Origin: Anthonomus grandis grandis
Taxonomy: Eukaryota; Arthropoda; Insecta; Coleoptera; Curculionidae
Length of the DNA: 64,000 nucleotides
Assembly (NCBI RefSeq): GCF_022605725.1
Contig: NC_065564.1
Span: forward strand, 8,968,698-9,032,697
Reading direction: 5' to 3'
In this document: piece after piece, positions 1-10,000 of the stretch
Layout: every line of letters begins with the position of its first letter
Numbering within the stretch: position 1 is the first letter of the stretch
Translations under genes and position numbers: made by a program
The notes under the pieces: model-generated
What the model was told of the DNA's origin: nothing
The model's database searches: none
What the model saw: the letters and a program-made list of their open reading frames with translations, nothing else

Positions 1-720
1 CAGTAAGTGAGTCAAAGTAGGCGTCGCGCGCTTGCGTAATTGCGGCAAAGGAGAGAAAGGAATATAAGGATTGGAAGGGAAAGAACGAGTAAAGCGGTAG
101 CGAGTGTTTGTTCATAATTTTAGTTTTTATTTTATTTCTAGAAAACAATTGGAAGGAAAAAAAAAATAGGTAAAACAAAAGTCGTTTAGAATTCCAATGC
201 GCATTAGATGCAAAAGAAAAATAATTTTTAAATTCATTAGTTCCTCAGAAAATTGAAAGTTTTATCCAAATCCTTTGGGAGTTTTGGGAGTTTAACTTTT
301 TAAATAATTTTTTTACAACAAAATCTTAGTTTTTAGAGGTTTGAGACCATCATCAGTCGATTTAGGTATTCATCGTTAATATCTGGACAAATAATTATTA
401 AAATCCCTTGGGAATTTCAGGAGATACGGGCATTATATTGAGCGTATTACGTAAGCGGTACCCATGGGAAAATGTTCATAATTGCAGCTTTTATTTTTTT
501 TCTCTAGAAAACTATTGAAAGGAGAAAAAAATTATTAGAACAAAAGTTGTTCGGAGTGTCAATGCGCATTAGACGAAATAGAAAAATAATTTTTAAATCC
601 AATAGTTTTTCGGAAAACTGACGAAAACCTTAAACAGTTGTTCCTCATATTTCTCTTTTAATCTCACAAGAAAATTCCGCCTTACATTTTTAGATCTCAT
701 TAAAAAATACAACTTTGACA
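1..720. repeat. Gene-free flank with a diverged direct repeat
   Basis: I see no coding potential here. Bases about 111-256 and 475-620 are diverged direct copies offset by 364 bp. Both contain TTCATAATT, a TTCTAGAAAAC/TCTAGAAAAC core, AATGCGCATTAGA and AAAATAATTTTTAAAT in the same order. The spacing is close to the 366-bp satellite further right, but the sequence is unrelated to it. The piece may be a two-unit relic of another tandem repeat, or the edge of an element lying outside the window. Confidence 0.5.
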
Positions 721-1316
721 ATAACCCTTATCATGAGGTTGGGGAGGTGGTCTGGGCTCTAATCGGCGTAAGGCTGAACGGTCCCTAGCACACCTCTTGG
801 GTAGTTTGTTGGACCTGCACGGAGACGTTTTTGTTTTTCTTCTTGGCTAGCACCTCCATAGTCATCAAACTACCACGACTACAGGATACTTTCGTCAATG
901 GCTAGCCTGCATCCTACACGCAGTAACCCTGTTAAAACTAAATCCGGTAGATCTAGACTGGACGTCGATAAACTCCCCGGCAATAACACTTGGGATTGTT
1001 GGACTAGAGTCACACCTTTCCTCCGCTATTCTTGGCTGTGGCTCTGCTTTCTCTTCTTTCTGCTTCCTATCTGCCGCCCTCGGCCTGCTGTTCTTCTTTT
1101 TTAGTGTTCGTCTTTTCCTGCGTGTCTTCTTCTCTTCTTTAGCCCAATCCAAGGTGTGTAGGCAACGTGCCGAGGGATGAATGGCCGTGGGGCAAAACAC
1201 GGTCGCTGGCATTCCTTCTGGAATACCGGGCGACCTCCAGCGAGAGTATCCAGCCTTACCCAGGTAAACGGCTCTGCCTGGGTGGACCGCTAGTCCGATA
1301 TACTCGTGGAACCAAC

Positions 1317-2432
1317 ATGGACCATCAAAAAACTAAAGAAACTCTTTCTCTCCTTCGTTCCCCCTCCACTATGGCGGGCTCTGATACGTCAGAGCCCACC
1401 TTTCCTTCAGCTCCTGTTGCGGGCCCTTCCTCTGATGGGCCCACACATTCTCCCACCCCCGAGGGCTCTGCCTCAGCAGGGAACCCGGTAATCCCCGACT
1501 TCAATATCTAGCTGGAGCTCTCAACAGGGCACAGCTGAAAAGAAAGAACCTCTGCGGTTCTGAGAAAAGAAGGAGAAGGAAGTCTAGGGCTGCAGAAGAT
1601 GCCAAGGGCTCCCTGGGCTCGGCTTCCGCGGCGGCCCTGGCACCTACACTACACCAAAAGGCTCAGGACACCCGGGTCTACGCCTACAGAGCGCGCTGGC
1701 GGCGCTAAGAGACCGCGCACCGCTGAGTCCCGGCCTCAAGTAAGCTATGCGCGATCGGCCAAGCTGCAGCTGGCAGTGTGCCGAACGAGACAGCCCGAGG
1801 TCGGTTTCACTGGCGAACAGCTCCTACAATTCGTGGACTCGGTGACTGAGGCCATACTGCGGACTTCGTCCGGCAGTGAGGCACAGTCACTGAAATTCCA
1901 TCCACCGCGGCTGATCAGGAACCACATTCTGTTAACGGCCGCGAACCAGGAAAGTCTGGAGTGGCTCCGTCGGGTGCTCCCAAGTCTTTCCCCTTGGGAG
2001 AGAATCACGCTGACAATAGTGGATCCCTCCACGCTTCGCTTCCGCCGGGCCATCTTAAGTATCCCGGATATTGGACATAAGTCTGACAAGGACACCCTGA
2101 GGCTTCTGGAGCTTCAAAATCCTGGCCTCCCGTGCTCCCAGTGGAAAGTGTGGGAGCGCAAGAAAGAGGCTAAGAGCCTCAGGCTGGTGGTAGGGGTGGA
2201 TGAGGGACCGGCCAAAACGACAAGGGACAGACAGGGCTCGCTATTTTATAGCATCACCAGGGCCTCTCTTATCGAGAGCAAGAAAGCGGCTGTTGACACC
2301 AGGGTGGCTACTTCCACAGTGGCCCCTGGGCCCTCGGCCGCCGACTTAGAAAAGGCCACTACTGCTGACACCGCAGCTTCAGAGGGTCCAGGGCAATTCG
2401 TAGACGATGGCCCTTCCAGCTCCAAGGACTAA
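1317..2432 (+). pseudogene. ORF1 (Gag-like, DUF4780-like) of the R1-like element
   Basis: The likely start is the ATG at 1317, after which a Ser/Pro/Thr-rich head runs to a stop at 1509-1511. Reading then continues in another frame through a Lys/Arg-rich stretch (about 1512-1700) and in a third frame from 1599 to the stop at 2432. In that last ORF (277 codons), residues 70-225 resemble the DUF4780 domain of insect retrotransposon ORF1 proteins: a WLRRVLPSL segment, a central NPGLPCSQWKVWERKKE block, and a closing LRLVVGVDEG plus GSLFYSITRA. Such proteins are thought to coat element RNA. At least two frameshifts break the gene, so it is not expected to be functional. The assignment rests on motif resemblance only. 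Confidence 0.6.
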
Positions 2433-2459
2433 GCGTGCTGGTAGTCAGCCAGCCCCACA

Positions 2460-3182
2460 CCATACAGCATGCCTTTAACATTTCTGTAGGCGAATCTACA
2501 GCATGGAAGAGCATCCACCGCTATTCGGTGCTAAAGGCTCACTGAGCTCCATATCGACGTCGCCTTATTACAGGAGCTCTGGACTTGCCAGGGCTCTGTT
2601 AAAACTAACTCTGTACAAGGGACCTAGTAGCCGTCAAACTGTCAATGGACACGGGAAAGGCTCTGGTAGTCTGCTCTGCCTACTTTCCCATCGAAATTGA
2701 ATCACCCCCCCCCCTCCGGCCGTCACTGCGGTGGTCAAATACTGTAAAGACTTGGGTCTCCCGCTTTTCATGGGCTGCGATTCGAATTCACATCACGGCC
2801 TTTGGGGATGCGGAGATGAGAACCCAAGGGCCCGCTCCCTGGTTGACTTCCTGTGCTCAAATGGCCTAGAACTACTTAACCGAGGCAGTGTCCCAAATTT
2901 CTACAGCAATAGGGGTCAGTCAAATATTGACCTTACTATCCTATACCTAACCCAACCCAACCCAATACTGTGAACCTTTTCAGCTCATGAAGAGTGTCCC
3001 TTGAGGTCACAATGTCGGACCACAGGCACATTCTTTTTGAATTAAAGAAGCAGGCTCGGTGCGATACCCCAGCCTACAGAAACCGCACTAGGCTTGCCAC
3101 TGACTGGGATGCATTCCACGCAGCTCAAAGGGAATACAAAAAGACACTCAGGGACTCCAAAAGACAGTGCTGGAGGCGGTAA
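2460..3182 (+). pseudogene. AP endonuclease (EEP) region of the R1-like element
   Basis: This is the remains of the ORF2 N-terminal endonuclease that nicks target DNA. Its start is very degenerate. From about 2620 the reading shows the family blocks VCSAYFPIE (followed by a C-tract at 2705-2714 with a frame change), then YCKDLGLPLFMGCDSNSHH, WGCGDENPRARSLVDFL and NIDLTI, and finally SLEVTMSDHRHILFEL. The GCDSNSHH and SDHR motifs carry the expected metal-binding and catalytic Asp/Asn/His. A pyrimidine and CCCAA-rich insertion near 2943-2966 and several frameshifts separate the pieces. It is followed by the degenerate linker to the RT. Confidence 0.7.
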
Positions 3183-3254
3183 TGCGATGACGTTGAAAAC
3201 ACACTCTCCGCAGCACGACTGTGCAAAGTACTGTCCAAGGAACCTGGAAGTAAA

Positions 3255-3880
3255 TTGGGGTCGCTGTCACTTCCAGATGGCTTTACTACCAATGAGCGGG
3301 AGTCACTGAAGGTCATGCAGCGCACTCACTTCCCAGACCCCAACTCATCTCGCGATCCTCCGAGCTGTTCTCGGGCTCCGATTCGCTTAGAGTTCGAGAC
3401 TGCTAGAAGAATATTTAACTACGAGAGGGTGAAATGGGCAATGAAGACATTCCCCCTCTTCAAATCTCCGGGCATGGATGGATTATATCCATGCATTTTG
3501 CAAAACGGGTTAGAAGTACTAACCCCACACATAGCCAGACTATTCAGGTCGTCCCTTGCTCAGGGCTACGTCCCAAAGTTATGGCGTCAAGTGAAAGTCG
3601 TCTTCATTCCGAAACCCGGAAAAAGCGATTTTCCAGATCCCAAATCGTACCGACCTGTCAGCCTTACCAGCTTTACGCTGAAGGCGATGGAGAGGCTGAT
3701 TGATCGATATCTTAAGGAAAGCATCCTGGTCAACAAACCACTGCATGTGCATGGCCACCTACGCGCTATGGGCCTGCAGTCGGGCTTTCGGCAATTGGGC
3801 GAGCTGGATCAGGGCTTTGTGGTGGGATCTCACATACCAGTAGGGCATACTGGCTGGGGGAGCACGCCACTGTCTTCTAG
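3255..3880 (+). pseudogene. Truncated reverse transcriptase N-terminal part of the R1-like element
   Basis: One open frame gives the RT fingers region: a FKSPGMDGLYPCILQ block (about 3461-3505), VVFIPKPGK and the SYRPVSLTSFTLKAMERLID block (to about 3705). After LVNKPLHVHGH the reading changes frame. The palm motifs A (F/Y-x-D-x-x-x-A-F-D) and C (Y/F-A-D-D) are absent because the DNA jumps to RNase H sequence at 3881. Roughly 500-600 codons of palm and thumb are missing, judged by comparison with normal R1-type ORF2. The element therefore cannot make its own cDNA. Confidence 0.75.
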
Positions 3881-4105
3881 GCCGAAGTATTCGCTGTATT
3901 AAAATGCGGACAGATAATCCTAAGCTGCGGACACCGCAATACAGTCGTATCAATATGCTCGGACAGCAGAGCTACCATTAAGGCTATCACGGCCGCAAAG
4001 GTAAGCTCCAAGCTGATACTAGAGTGCATAAAAGTCCTGAAAAAACTGGTACACCGAAGATGGACTGAGTCCCCTGGTATGAGACAGGCCAAGGCTCACA
4101 CATAG
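3881..4105 (+). pseudogene. First RNase H fragment of the R1-like element
   Basis: From 3881 a frame of 74 codons ends at TAG 4103-4105. It begins AEVFAVLKCGQ, has ICSDSRATIKAI in the middle (the SDS Asp is a catalytic RNase H residue), and ends SPGMRQAKAHT. The usual VPGH segment between the helix and the final QAK block is deleted. It parallels the second RNase H fragment at 4177-4773, which has its own AEVFAI start. Two related RNase H pieces therefore lie in direct order, implying a chimera of two copies or a local duplication. Confidence 0.65.
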
Positions 4106-4106
4106 A

Positions 4107-4207
4107 AAGTCGTAGTCGATTCCACAGAGTAGAAAAACTGTTCAACCTTGGAAAATCGGTAAGTCACCGTAAAGTCATGAGGTGTCTTTGGTTTGAAGTT
4201 CAGCTGG
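4107..4207 (+). repeat. Left copy of a 100-bp inverted repeat
   Basis: The reverse complement of this segment matches 5139-5245 at roughly 80% by eye. Shared words include AGCTGAACTTC, CCAAAGAC, GACTTACCG and TTCCAA. The two copies face each other across about 930 bp containing the second RNase H fragment. No element family is recognised. Confidence 0.6.
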
Positions 4208-4773
4208 GGAGCACAGTTTTCCAAGCGGAGGTGTTTGCTATACTCGAAGTAGCGAACAAACGAGAGGCATTGGAAGGTAACGAGAGGATTTGCATCTACT
4301 CTGATAGTCAAGCTGCCCTCAAGGCGATTAAGAAACCCAGGACCAGCTCAGCGCTAGTCCAGGAATGCAGAGACACATTGGAAAGGCTTGCAGCAAACAG
4401 AGAAGTGAGACTGAGGTGGGTCCCAGGACACCAGGGTTTCGAGGGCAATGAGCGGGCCAGTGACCCCTTCGTAGGCCCCGAACCATGTCTTGGTCTTAGC
4501 AAAAAACAAATCTCCCAGGCACTTAATAATTGGGCCTGGGAAAAAACAAGGAAGAATTGGAGAAGGACAGAAGGATGTAGACAGGCCAAGGAAATGATAC
4601 CAGACCATGACGGCTCTAAAGCAAGGCGACTGCTAACAAAGACCCAACAGAGTATCAAAGAATTGGTGGGAATCCTGACTGGGCACAATAGGCTCAACAG
4701 GCATCTACACCTTCTTGGTATAAGAGAAAGCCTACTCTATCCCAAATGCGGTACAGGGGAGGAAACTTCATAA
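4177..4773 (+). pseudogene. Second RNase H fragment and ORF2 C-terminus
   Basis: This is a 198-codon open frame. Residues 12-90 match RNase HI: FQAEVFAILEV, then ICIYSDSQAALKAI with the SDS catalytic Asp, then RWVPGHQGFEGNERASD with the conserved Gly-His-x-Gly and terminal Asp. It continues into the usual ORF2 tail with GCRQAKEMI, a TGHNRLNRHLHLLGI block and a partial zinc knuckle (YPKCGTGEE). The first part of the domain (the TDGS motif) is missing. The ORF start lies inside an inverted repeat at 4107-4207, so the first 10 codons are probably not native to the element. Confidence 0.75.
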
Positions 4774-4775
4774 CA

Positions 4776-5138
4776 TATCTATCATAGGTGGAGCCGCCTG
4801 AGAAATTAATCAGAGCAGAAACCATTTACTGCAATAGATGAGCGTAGGTGCACGTCAGTAGTAGAAGCGAAAGGAAAAAATCCGTTAGTTAAAACATGAC
4901 TTAACACCCAATTTTTCACACTAGGTGCGAACCAAATGTGGGAGGTGTTTAGTTTCTCATTTCCATCTTTTTCACCAACATCTCTTTTCTTTTAGGTCAC
5001 TTAATCACTATTCACAAGAGTACTAACCACTTTAATGCAGTTCCATTTTTAAAATATCCAGGTTCTTGTTCTTCCTTTCTTATTTTATTTTCTTCTCCTA
5101 TTTTTTTTTCTAGATTCTCACCATTAAAGTGACGGCTG
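4776..5138. other. No gene recognised
   Basis: This is AT-rich sequence with pyrimidine runs (5063-5112). No open frame, known repeat or tail was recognised. It separates the retrotransposon remnant from the right copy of the inverted repeat and from the 3' end of the host gene. Confidence 0.5.
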
Positions 5139-5245
5139 CCAAGCTGAACTTCCAACCAAAGACCTCTCACGACTATGCAACAAATGACTTACCGGTTTTC
5201 CAACGTTGAACAATTGTCCTACTCTTCCGATTCGACTATAACTTT
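5139..5245 (-). repeat. Right copy of the 100-bp inverted repeat
   Basis: This is the partner of 4107-4207 in reverse orientation. It lies about 60 bp beyond the polyadenylation signal of the minus-strand host gene. The short plus-strand ORF over it is a by-product. Confidence 0.6.
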
Positions 5246-5303
5246 GGATGGGTACATGTCTCACTTAGCTAAGCTAAGCAGAAAGAAACCATATGCGGAG
5301 GAT

Positions 5304-5309
5304 TTTATT
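5304..5309 (-). promoter_or_regulatory. Polyadenylation signal AATAAA of the host gene
   Basis: Read on the minus strand, CTAATAAAATCC holds the canonical AATAAA hexamer about 60 bp after the TAG stop of the proposed terminal exon. That is a normal distance for a short insect 3' UTR. The position supports 5369-5497 as the last exon, although the hexamer alone is common in AT-rich DNA. Confidence 0.5.
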
Positions 5310-5368
5310 AGAAAAGCAGACATGCTGAAGTTTCACTCAATAAACCACACTTCTTAACTACAGTGCAT

Positions 5369-5497
5369 CTACCTATTTCGTCGATACCTCCCACAGTCCT
5401 TGGGAGCAGAGGAGGCATCTCCCACCACCTCCCACTTTCGAATTGGCTTTCGCAGGATTGGTTGGCTGGAAGGGAAAATCTGGGAGGAATAACATCC
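5369..5497 (-). CDS. Proposed terminal exon (exon 4) of host multi-pass membrane protein gene
   Basis: On the minus strand a pyrimidine-rich tract ends in CCCTTGTACAG. Directly after it, in the phase 0 left by the previous exon, 42 codons run to TAG at 5371-5369. The peptide begins GCYSSQIFPSSQP, is rich in Lys/Arg (RKPIRKWEV), and ends GRYRRNR. It would form a basic C-terminal tail, probably cytoplasmic. Frame, acceptor, stop and a downstream AATAAA all agree, but there is no homology support, so this exon is less certain than the three upstream. An alternative is that this reading is fortuitous and the true last exon lies outside the window. Confidence 0.5.
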   Translation of the reverse strand, partial: GCYSSQIFPSSQPILRKPIRKWEVVGDASSAPKDCGRYRRNR

Positions 5498-5638
5498 CTG
5501 TACAAGGGAGTTGTGAGGGTTGAGGCCAGAGAATGGTCCGGTAAATCCTAATATTGATTTTCTGGCAAAGTTTGTTTTAGAAACTGAGACCTGTGATAAT
5601 GTAGGGTGCAAAATTTTAATATTTTAAAGGAAATTTAC

Positions 5639-5820
5639 CTGAATGGTTGTAGAGGCATCAGTAGTGGTAACTTCGGAGGTGCTGCTAAGACTAAAAGGGC
5701 AAGTCGAATAATCTCTGGCCAGTAAACTGAACAACACCAAGTCGATTACTGAGGTTAGGAGGACAACCACTCCTAGAACCAGGGCGCTGTAAGACTGCCT
5801 CGATTTTTTAAACCTGATAG
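5639..5820 (-). CDS. Exon 3 of host multi-pass membrane protein gene
   Basis: The acceptor TATTAACTTTTAG ends at 5821 and the donor CAG/GTAAAT begins at 5638. The exon takes two bases to complete a split codon and then reads 60 codons to a phase 0 end. It encodes IRFKKSRQS, a strongly hydrophobic helix (ALVLGVVVLLTSVIDLVLF, about residues 12-35), and then a Ser/Thr-rich loop (SLSSTSEVTTTDASTT). The phase fits exon 2 exactly even though the intron between them is 25,668 bp and mostly satellite. The family is not recognised; the topology is inferred from hydrophobicity. Open reading, both splice sites and phase agreement make this one of the best supported host features in the window. Confidence 0.75.
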
Positions 5821-6474
5821 CTAAAAGTTAATAAACAAATTAGAACATACTTGTCTTATACCTATTAAAACTAATAGACAATAATTTCATTAAAATCCAG
5901 TGGCCTCTCGGCAACCGTACACGTTTTGCAAATCCATGGCAAAGTTTGAAAAACAAGTCAGTTAAATGTTTGTTTAAGGAAAACTACGGGGTTACTAACA
6001 AGTGACGTCACGGCTCGTATCGCTCTGCGTGCCTTATTGTACTAATTATCGGCCTTATTGCCTAGAAAAGAAACTGCGAAATAGTAAAGGAGCTGTAGGC
6101 TAGGCACAATAAGGAAAGTGGACAATAAACCTGTTGAACGATCTTTGAACCTGGTATAGGACAGTCTAAAGGCGGAAACACATTATTGTTACGTCAGGAG
6201 TCATCATGTGCTAGCACTGCAATATATGAAAGGCGTGAGACAGATTTGCCCATCATGTCTCTGCTATTCTTGTTCACCTAGTGACATTGGTGCTTTGACT
6301 TCGCAATTAAAAAGGGTCATTTACTTGAATGTTGCCTATTTTTCAACGAATTCTTAGGTCAGATTTGGATAAATCATAATAGTGCCTTAGTGCAATGCTC
6401 ATATATTATAAAGATTAAGTTACTGCGTCACCCTGCCTTTGGGTATGTAGAAGCAAAAATCCCACAAGCAAAAA
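5821..6474. other. Intron sequence, no gene
   Basis: This is the 3' end of the giant intron of the minus-strand gene. No coding signal was seen. A small inverted motif, GCCTTATTGT near 6031 and ACAATAAGG near 6109, is present but is too short to call an element. Confidence 0.45.
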
Positions 6475-6690
6475 GACCTCTTGTGCTCAAACAGTCTAGA
6501 ATTACTTAACCAGGGCGTTTTCTCCACCTTCTACTGCAATAGAGTCTATACTGTCATCGATCTTACGAACTGTTCAGCAAACACTGCAAATCTGTTTTTT
6601 GCTCTGGAGGTCACAATGTCCGATCATAAGCACATTATCTTTCAGCTAAAGGAACCTGGCATGACAACCCACTTTTCAGACAGGTAAAAA
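6475..6690 (+). pseudogene. R1-like endonuclease fragment in the intron
   Basis: A short plus-strand reading gives CSNSLELLNQG, VIDLTN and ALEVTMSDHKHIIFQLKEPG. It parallels the end of the endonuclease at 2845-3050 (CSNGLELLNRG, NIDLTI, SLEVTMSDHRHILFELKK). The SDHKH motif is the C-terminal His-containing block of EEP nucleases. It is a dead fragment of a second copy of the same family, with some deletions inside. Confidence 0.65.
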
Positions 6691-7013
6691 GTCAGTTTTC
6701 TCTTATTCTACCTCATTTCACACATCGGTTACGTCCTGGATCACCTTGAATTTATACATTTCTTACGTGATTATGATTTCCATAGACGGCAGAGATAATT
6801 TTGTAGAAATTGTCGATTTTGGTTCAATGAAATGGCAAAATTTGTAATCCATGGCAAGAGGCAATATTTTCAACGTTAGGTGCGCCATATCTTACCGTGT
6901 AGGTATTATTGGACCATGCTTTATTAAAGAATCTCTTAATCAAGAAACGTATCTATAAATCTTTATTTTCAGCGCACTTCATTATTTGAGTTGCAGAATG
7001 CCAACCATTCTGC
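6691..7013. other. Intron sequence between fragment and satellite
   Basis: AT-rich, no open frame or known repeat seen. The satellite begins abruptly in the stretch CTGCCTAGATTACG. Confidence 0.4.
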
Positions 7014-10000
7014 CTAGATTACGAAAACACCGGGTTATAACAGGATCCGAGCAGAAATAAGGGAATGAGAGCACTTTGAAAGTCTTGAAAAAGTCGTTTT
7101 CGACGTCCGTTTTTGAGGCCAAAAATGGGCATCAAAAATGCCATATCTCAGCTATTAAAAGAGCTACGACCTTGCGGATTGTCTCGTTGTATTCAGAACG
7201 ACGAAACTAAAACAAAACCGCTGGAATTTTCCCGATAGCTCCCATAGAAGCCGAGATATCGACCTTCAAAGTTTGGAATTTTTCATTTTTCGGGTATACC
7301 CCCCCGTATCGAATTTTTTCACCAAAAATTTATTTTTGTCGAAATCAAACTAAGTATACCAGCGTCTTATTTGGGTCTCCTAGATTACGAAAACACCGGG
7401 TTATTACAGGATCCGAGCAGAACTAAGGGAATGAGAGCACTTTGAATATCCTGAAAAAGTCGTTTTCGAAGTCCGTTTTTAAGGCCAAAAATGGGCATCA
7501 AAAATGCCATATCTCAGCTATTAAAAGAGGTACGACCTTGCGGATGGTCTCGTTGGATTCAAAACGACGAAACTAAAACAAAACCGTTGGAATTTTCCCG
7601 ATAGCTCCCATAGAAGCCGAGATATCGACCTTCAAAGTTTGGAATTTTTCATTTTTCGGGTATACCCCCCCGTATCGAATTTTTTCACCAAAAATTGATT
7701 TTTGTCGAAATCAAACTAAGTATACCAGCGTCTTATTTGGGTCACCTAGATTACGAAAACACCGGGTTATAACAGGATCCGAGCAGAACTAAGGGAATGA
7801 GAGCACTTTGAAAATCCTGAAAAAGTCGTTTTCGACGTCCGTTTTTAAGGCCAAAAATGGGCATCAAAAATGCCATATCTCAGCTATTAAAAGAGCTACA
7901 ACCTTGCGGATGGTCTCGTTGGATTCAGAACGACGAAACTAAGACAAAACCGTTGGAATTTTCCCGATAGCTCCCATAGAAGCCGAGATATCGACCTTCA
8001 AAGTTTAGAATTTTTCATTTTTTGGGTATACCCCCCCGTATCGAATTTTTTCACCAAAAATTGATTTTTGTCGAAATCAAACTAAGTATACCAGCGTCTT
8101 ATTTGGGTCTCCTAGATTACGAAAACAGCGGGTTATAACAGGATCCGAGCAGAACTAAGGGAATGAGAGCACTTTGATTTTCCTGAAAAAGTCGTTTTCG
8201 ACGTCCGTTTTTGAGGCCAAAAATGGGCATCAAAAATGCCATATCTCAGCTATTAAAAAAGCTACGACCTTGCGGATGGTCTCGTTGAATTCAGAAAGAC
8301 GAAACTAAGACAAAACCGTTGGAATTTTCCCGATAGCTCCCATAGAAGCCGAGATATCGACCTTCAAAGTTTAGAATTTTTCATTTTTTGGGTATACCCC
8401 CCCGTATCGAATTTTTTCACCAAAAATTGATTTTTGTCGAAATCAAACTAAGTATACCAGCGTCTTATTTGGGTCTCCTAGATTACGAAAACACCGGGTT
8501 ATAACAGGATCCGAGCAGAACTAAGGGAATGAGAGCACTTTGAAAATCCTGAAAAAGTCGTTTTCGACGTCCGTTTTTGAGGCCAAAAATGGGCATCAAA
8601 AATGCCATATCTCAGCTATTAAAAGAGCTACGACCTTGCGGATGGTCTCGTTGGATTCAGAACGACGAAAATAAGACAAAACCGTTGGAATTTTCCCGAT
8701 AGCTCCCATAGAAGCCGAGATATCGACCTTCAAAGTTTGGGATTTTTCATTTTTCGGGTATACCCCCCCGTATCGAATTATTTCACCAAAAATTGATTTT
8801 TGTCGAAATCAAACTAAGTATACCAGCGTCTTATTTGGGTCTCCTAGATTACGAAAACACCGGGTTATAACAGGATCCGAGCAGAACTAATGGAATGAGA
8901 GCACTTTGAAAATCCTGAAAAAGTCGCCTTCGACGTCCGTTTTTGAGGCCAAAAATGGGCATCAAAAATGCCATATCTCAGCTATTAAAAGAGCTACGAC
9001 CTTGCGGATGGTCTCGTTGGATTCAGAACGACAAAACTAAGACAAAACCGTTGGAATTTTCCCGATAGCTCCCATAGAAGCCGAGATATCGACCTTCAAA
9101 GTTTGGAATTTTTCATTTTTCGGGTATACCCCCCCGTATTGAATTTTTTCACCAAAAATTGATTTTGTCGAAATCAAACTAAGTATACCAGCGTCTTATT
9201 TGGGTCTCCTAGATTACAAAAACACCGGGTTATAACAGGATCCGAGCAGAACTAAGGGAATGAGAGCACTTTAAATATCCTGAAAAAGTCGTTTTCGACG
9301 TCCGTTTTTAAGGCCAAAAATGGGCATCAAAAATGCCATATCTCAGCTATTAAAAGAGGTACGACCTTGCGGATGGTCTCGTTGGATTCAAAACGACGAA
9401 ACTAAAACAAAACCGTTGGAATTTTCCCGATAGCTCCCATAGAAGCCGAGATATCGACCTTCAAAGTTTGGGATTTTTCATTTTTCGGGTATACCCCCCC
9501 GTATCGAATTTTTTCACCAAAAATTGATTTTTGTCGAAATCAAACTAAGTATACCAGCGTCTTATTTGGGTCTCCTAGATTACGAAAACACCGGGTTATA
9601 ACAGGATCCGAGCAGAACTAAGGGAATGAGAGCACTTTGAAAATCCTGAAAAAGTCGTTTTCGACGTCCGTTTTTGAGGCCAAAAATGGGCATCAAAAAT
9701 GCCATATCTCAGCTATTAAAAGAGCTACGACCTTGCGGATGGTCTCGTTGGATTCAGAACGACGAAACTAAAACAAAACCGTTGGAATTTTCCCGATAGC
9801 TCCCATAGAAGCCGAGATATCGACCTTCAAAGTTTGGGATTTTTCATTTTTCGGGTATACCCCCCCGTATCGAATTTTTTCACCAAAAATTGATTTTTAT
9901 CGAAATCAAACTAAGTATACCAGCGTCTTATTTGGGTCTCCTAGATTACGAAAACACCGGGTTATAACAGGATCCGAGCAGAACTAATGGAATGAGAGCA

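Larger units (their letters stand above)
730..4775 (+). mobile_element. Decayed R1-like non-LTR retrotransposon
   Basis: In order on the plus strand this holds a GC-richer leader (730-1316), an ORF1 piece, an endonuclease piece, the N-terminal part of a reverse transcriptase, and two RNase H pieces. That order fits R1/LOA/I-type elements whose ORF2 has AP endonuclease, RT and RNase H. Every reading frame is broken, and the RT region with the catalytic aspartates is absent. Base composition is clearly richer in GC than the surrounding intergenic DNA, which helps to mark its limits. The clade is inferred from domain order and endonuclease/RNase H similarity. The exact 5' and 3' ends are not defined, and no poly(A) tail or target duplication was found. 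Confidence 0.75.

Noticed and set aside
898..1104. Plus-strand ORF of 68 codons and the overlapping minus-strand ORF of 105 codons
   Set aside because: They lie in the leader of the R1-like element, overlap each other on opposite strands and have no domain; GC-rich, Lys/Arg-biased by-products.
2943..2966. Telomere-like CCTAACCCAACCCAACCCAA
   Set aside because: The repeat is CCCAA, not the insect CCTAA (TTAGG); it is short and lies inside a retrotransposon ORF.
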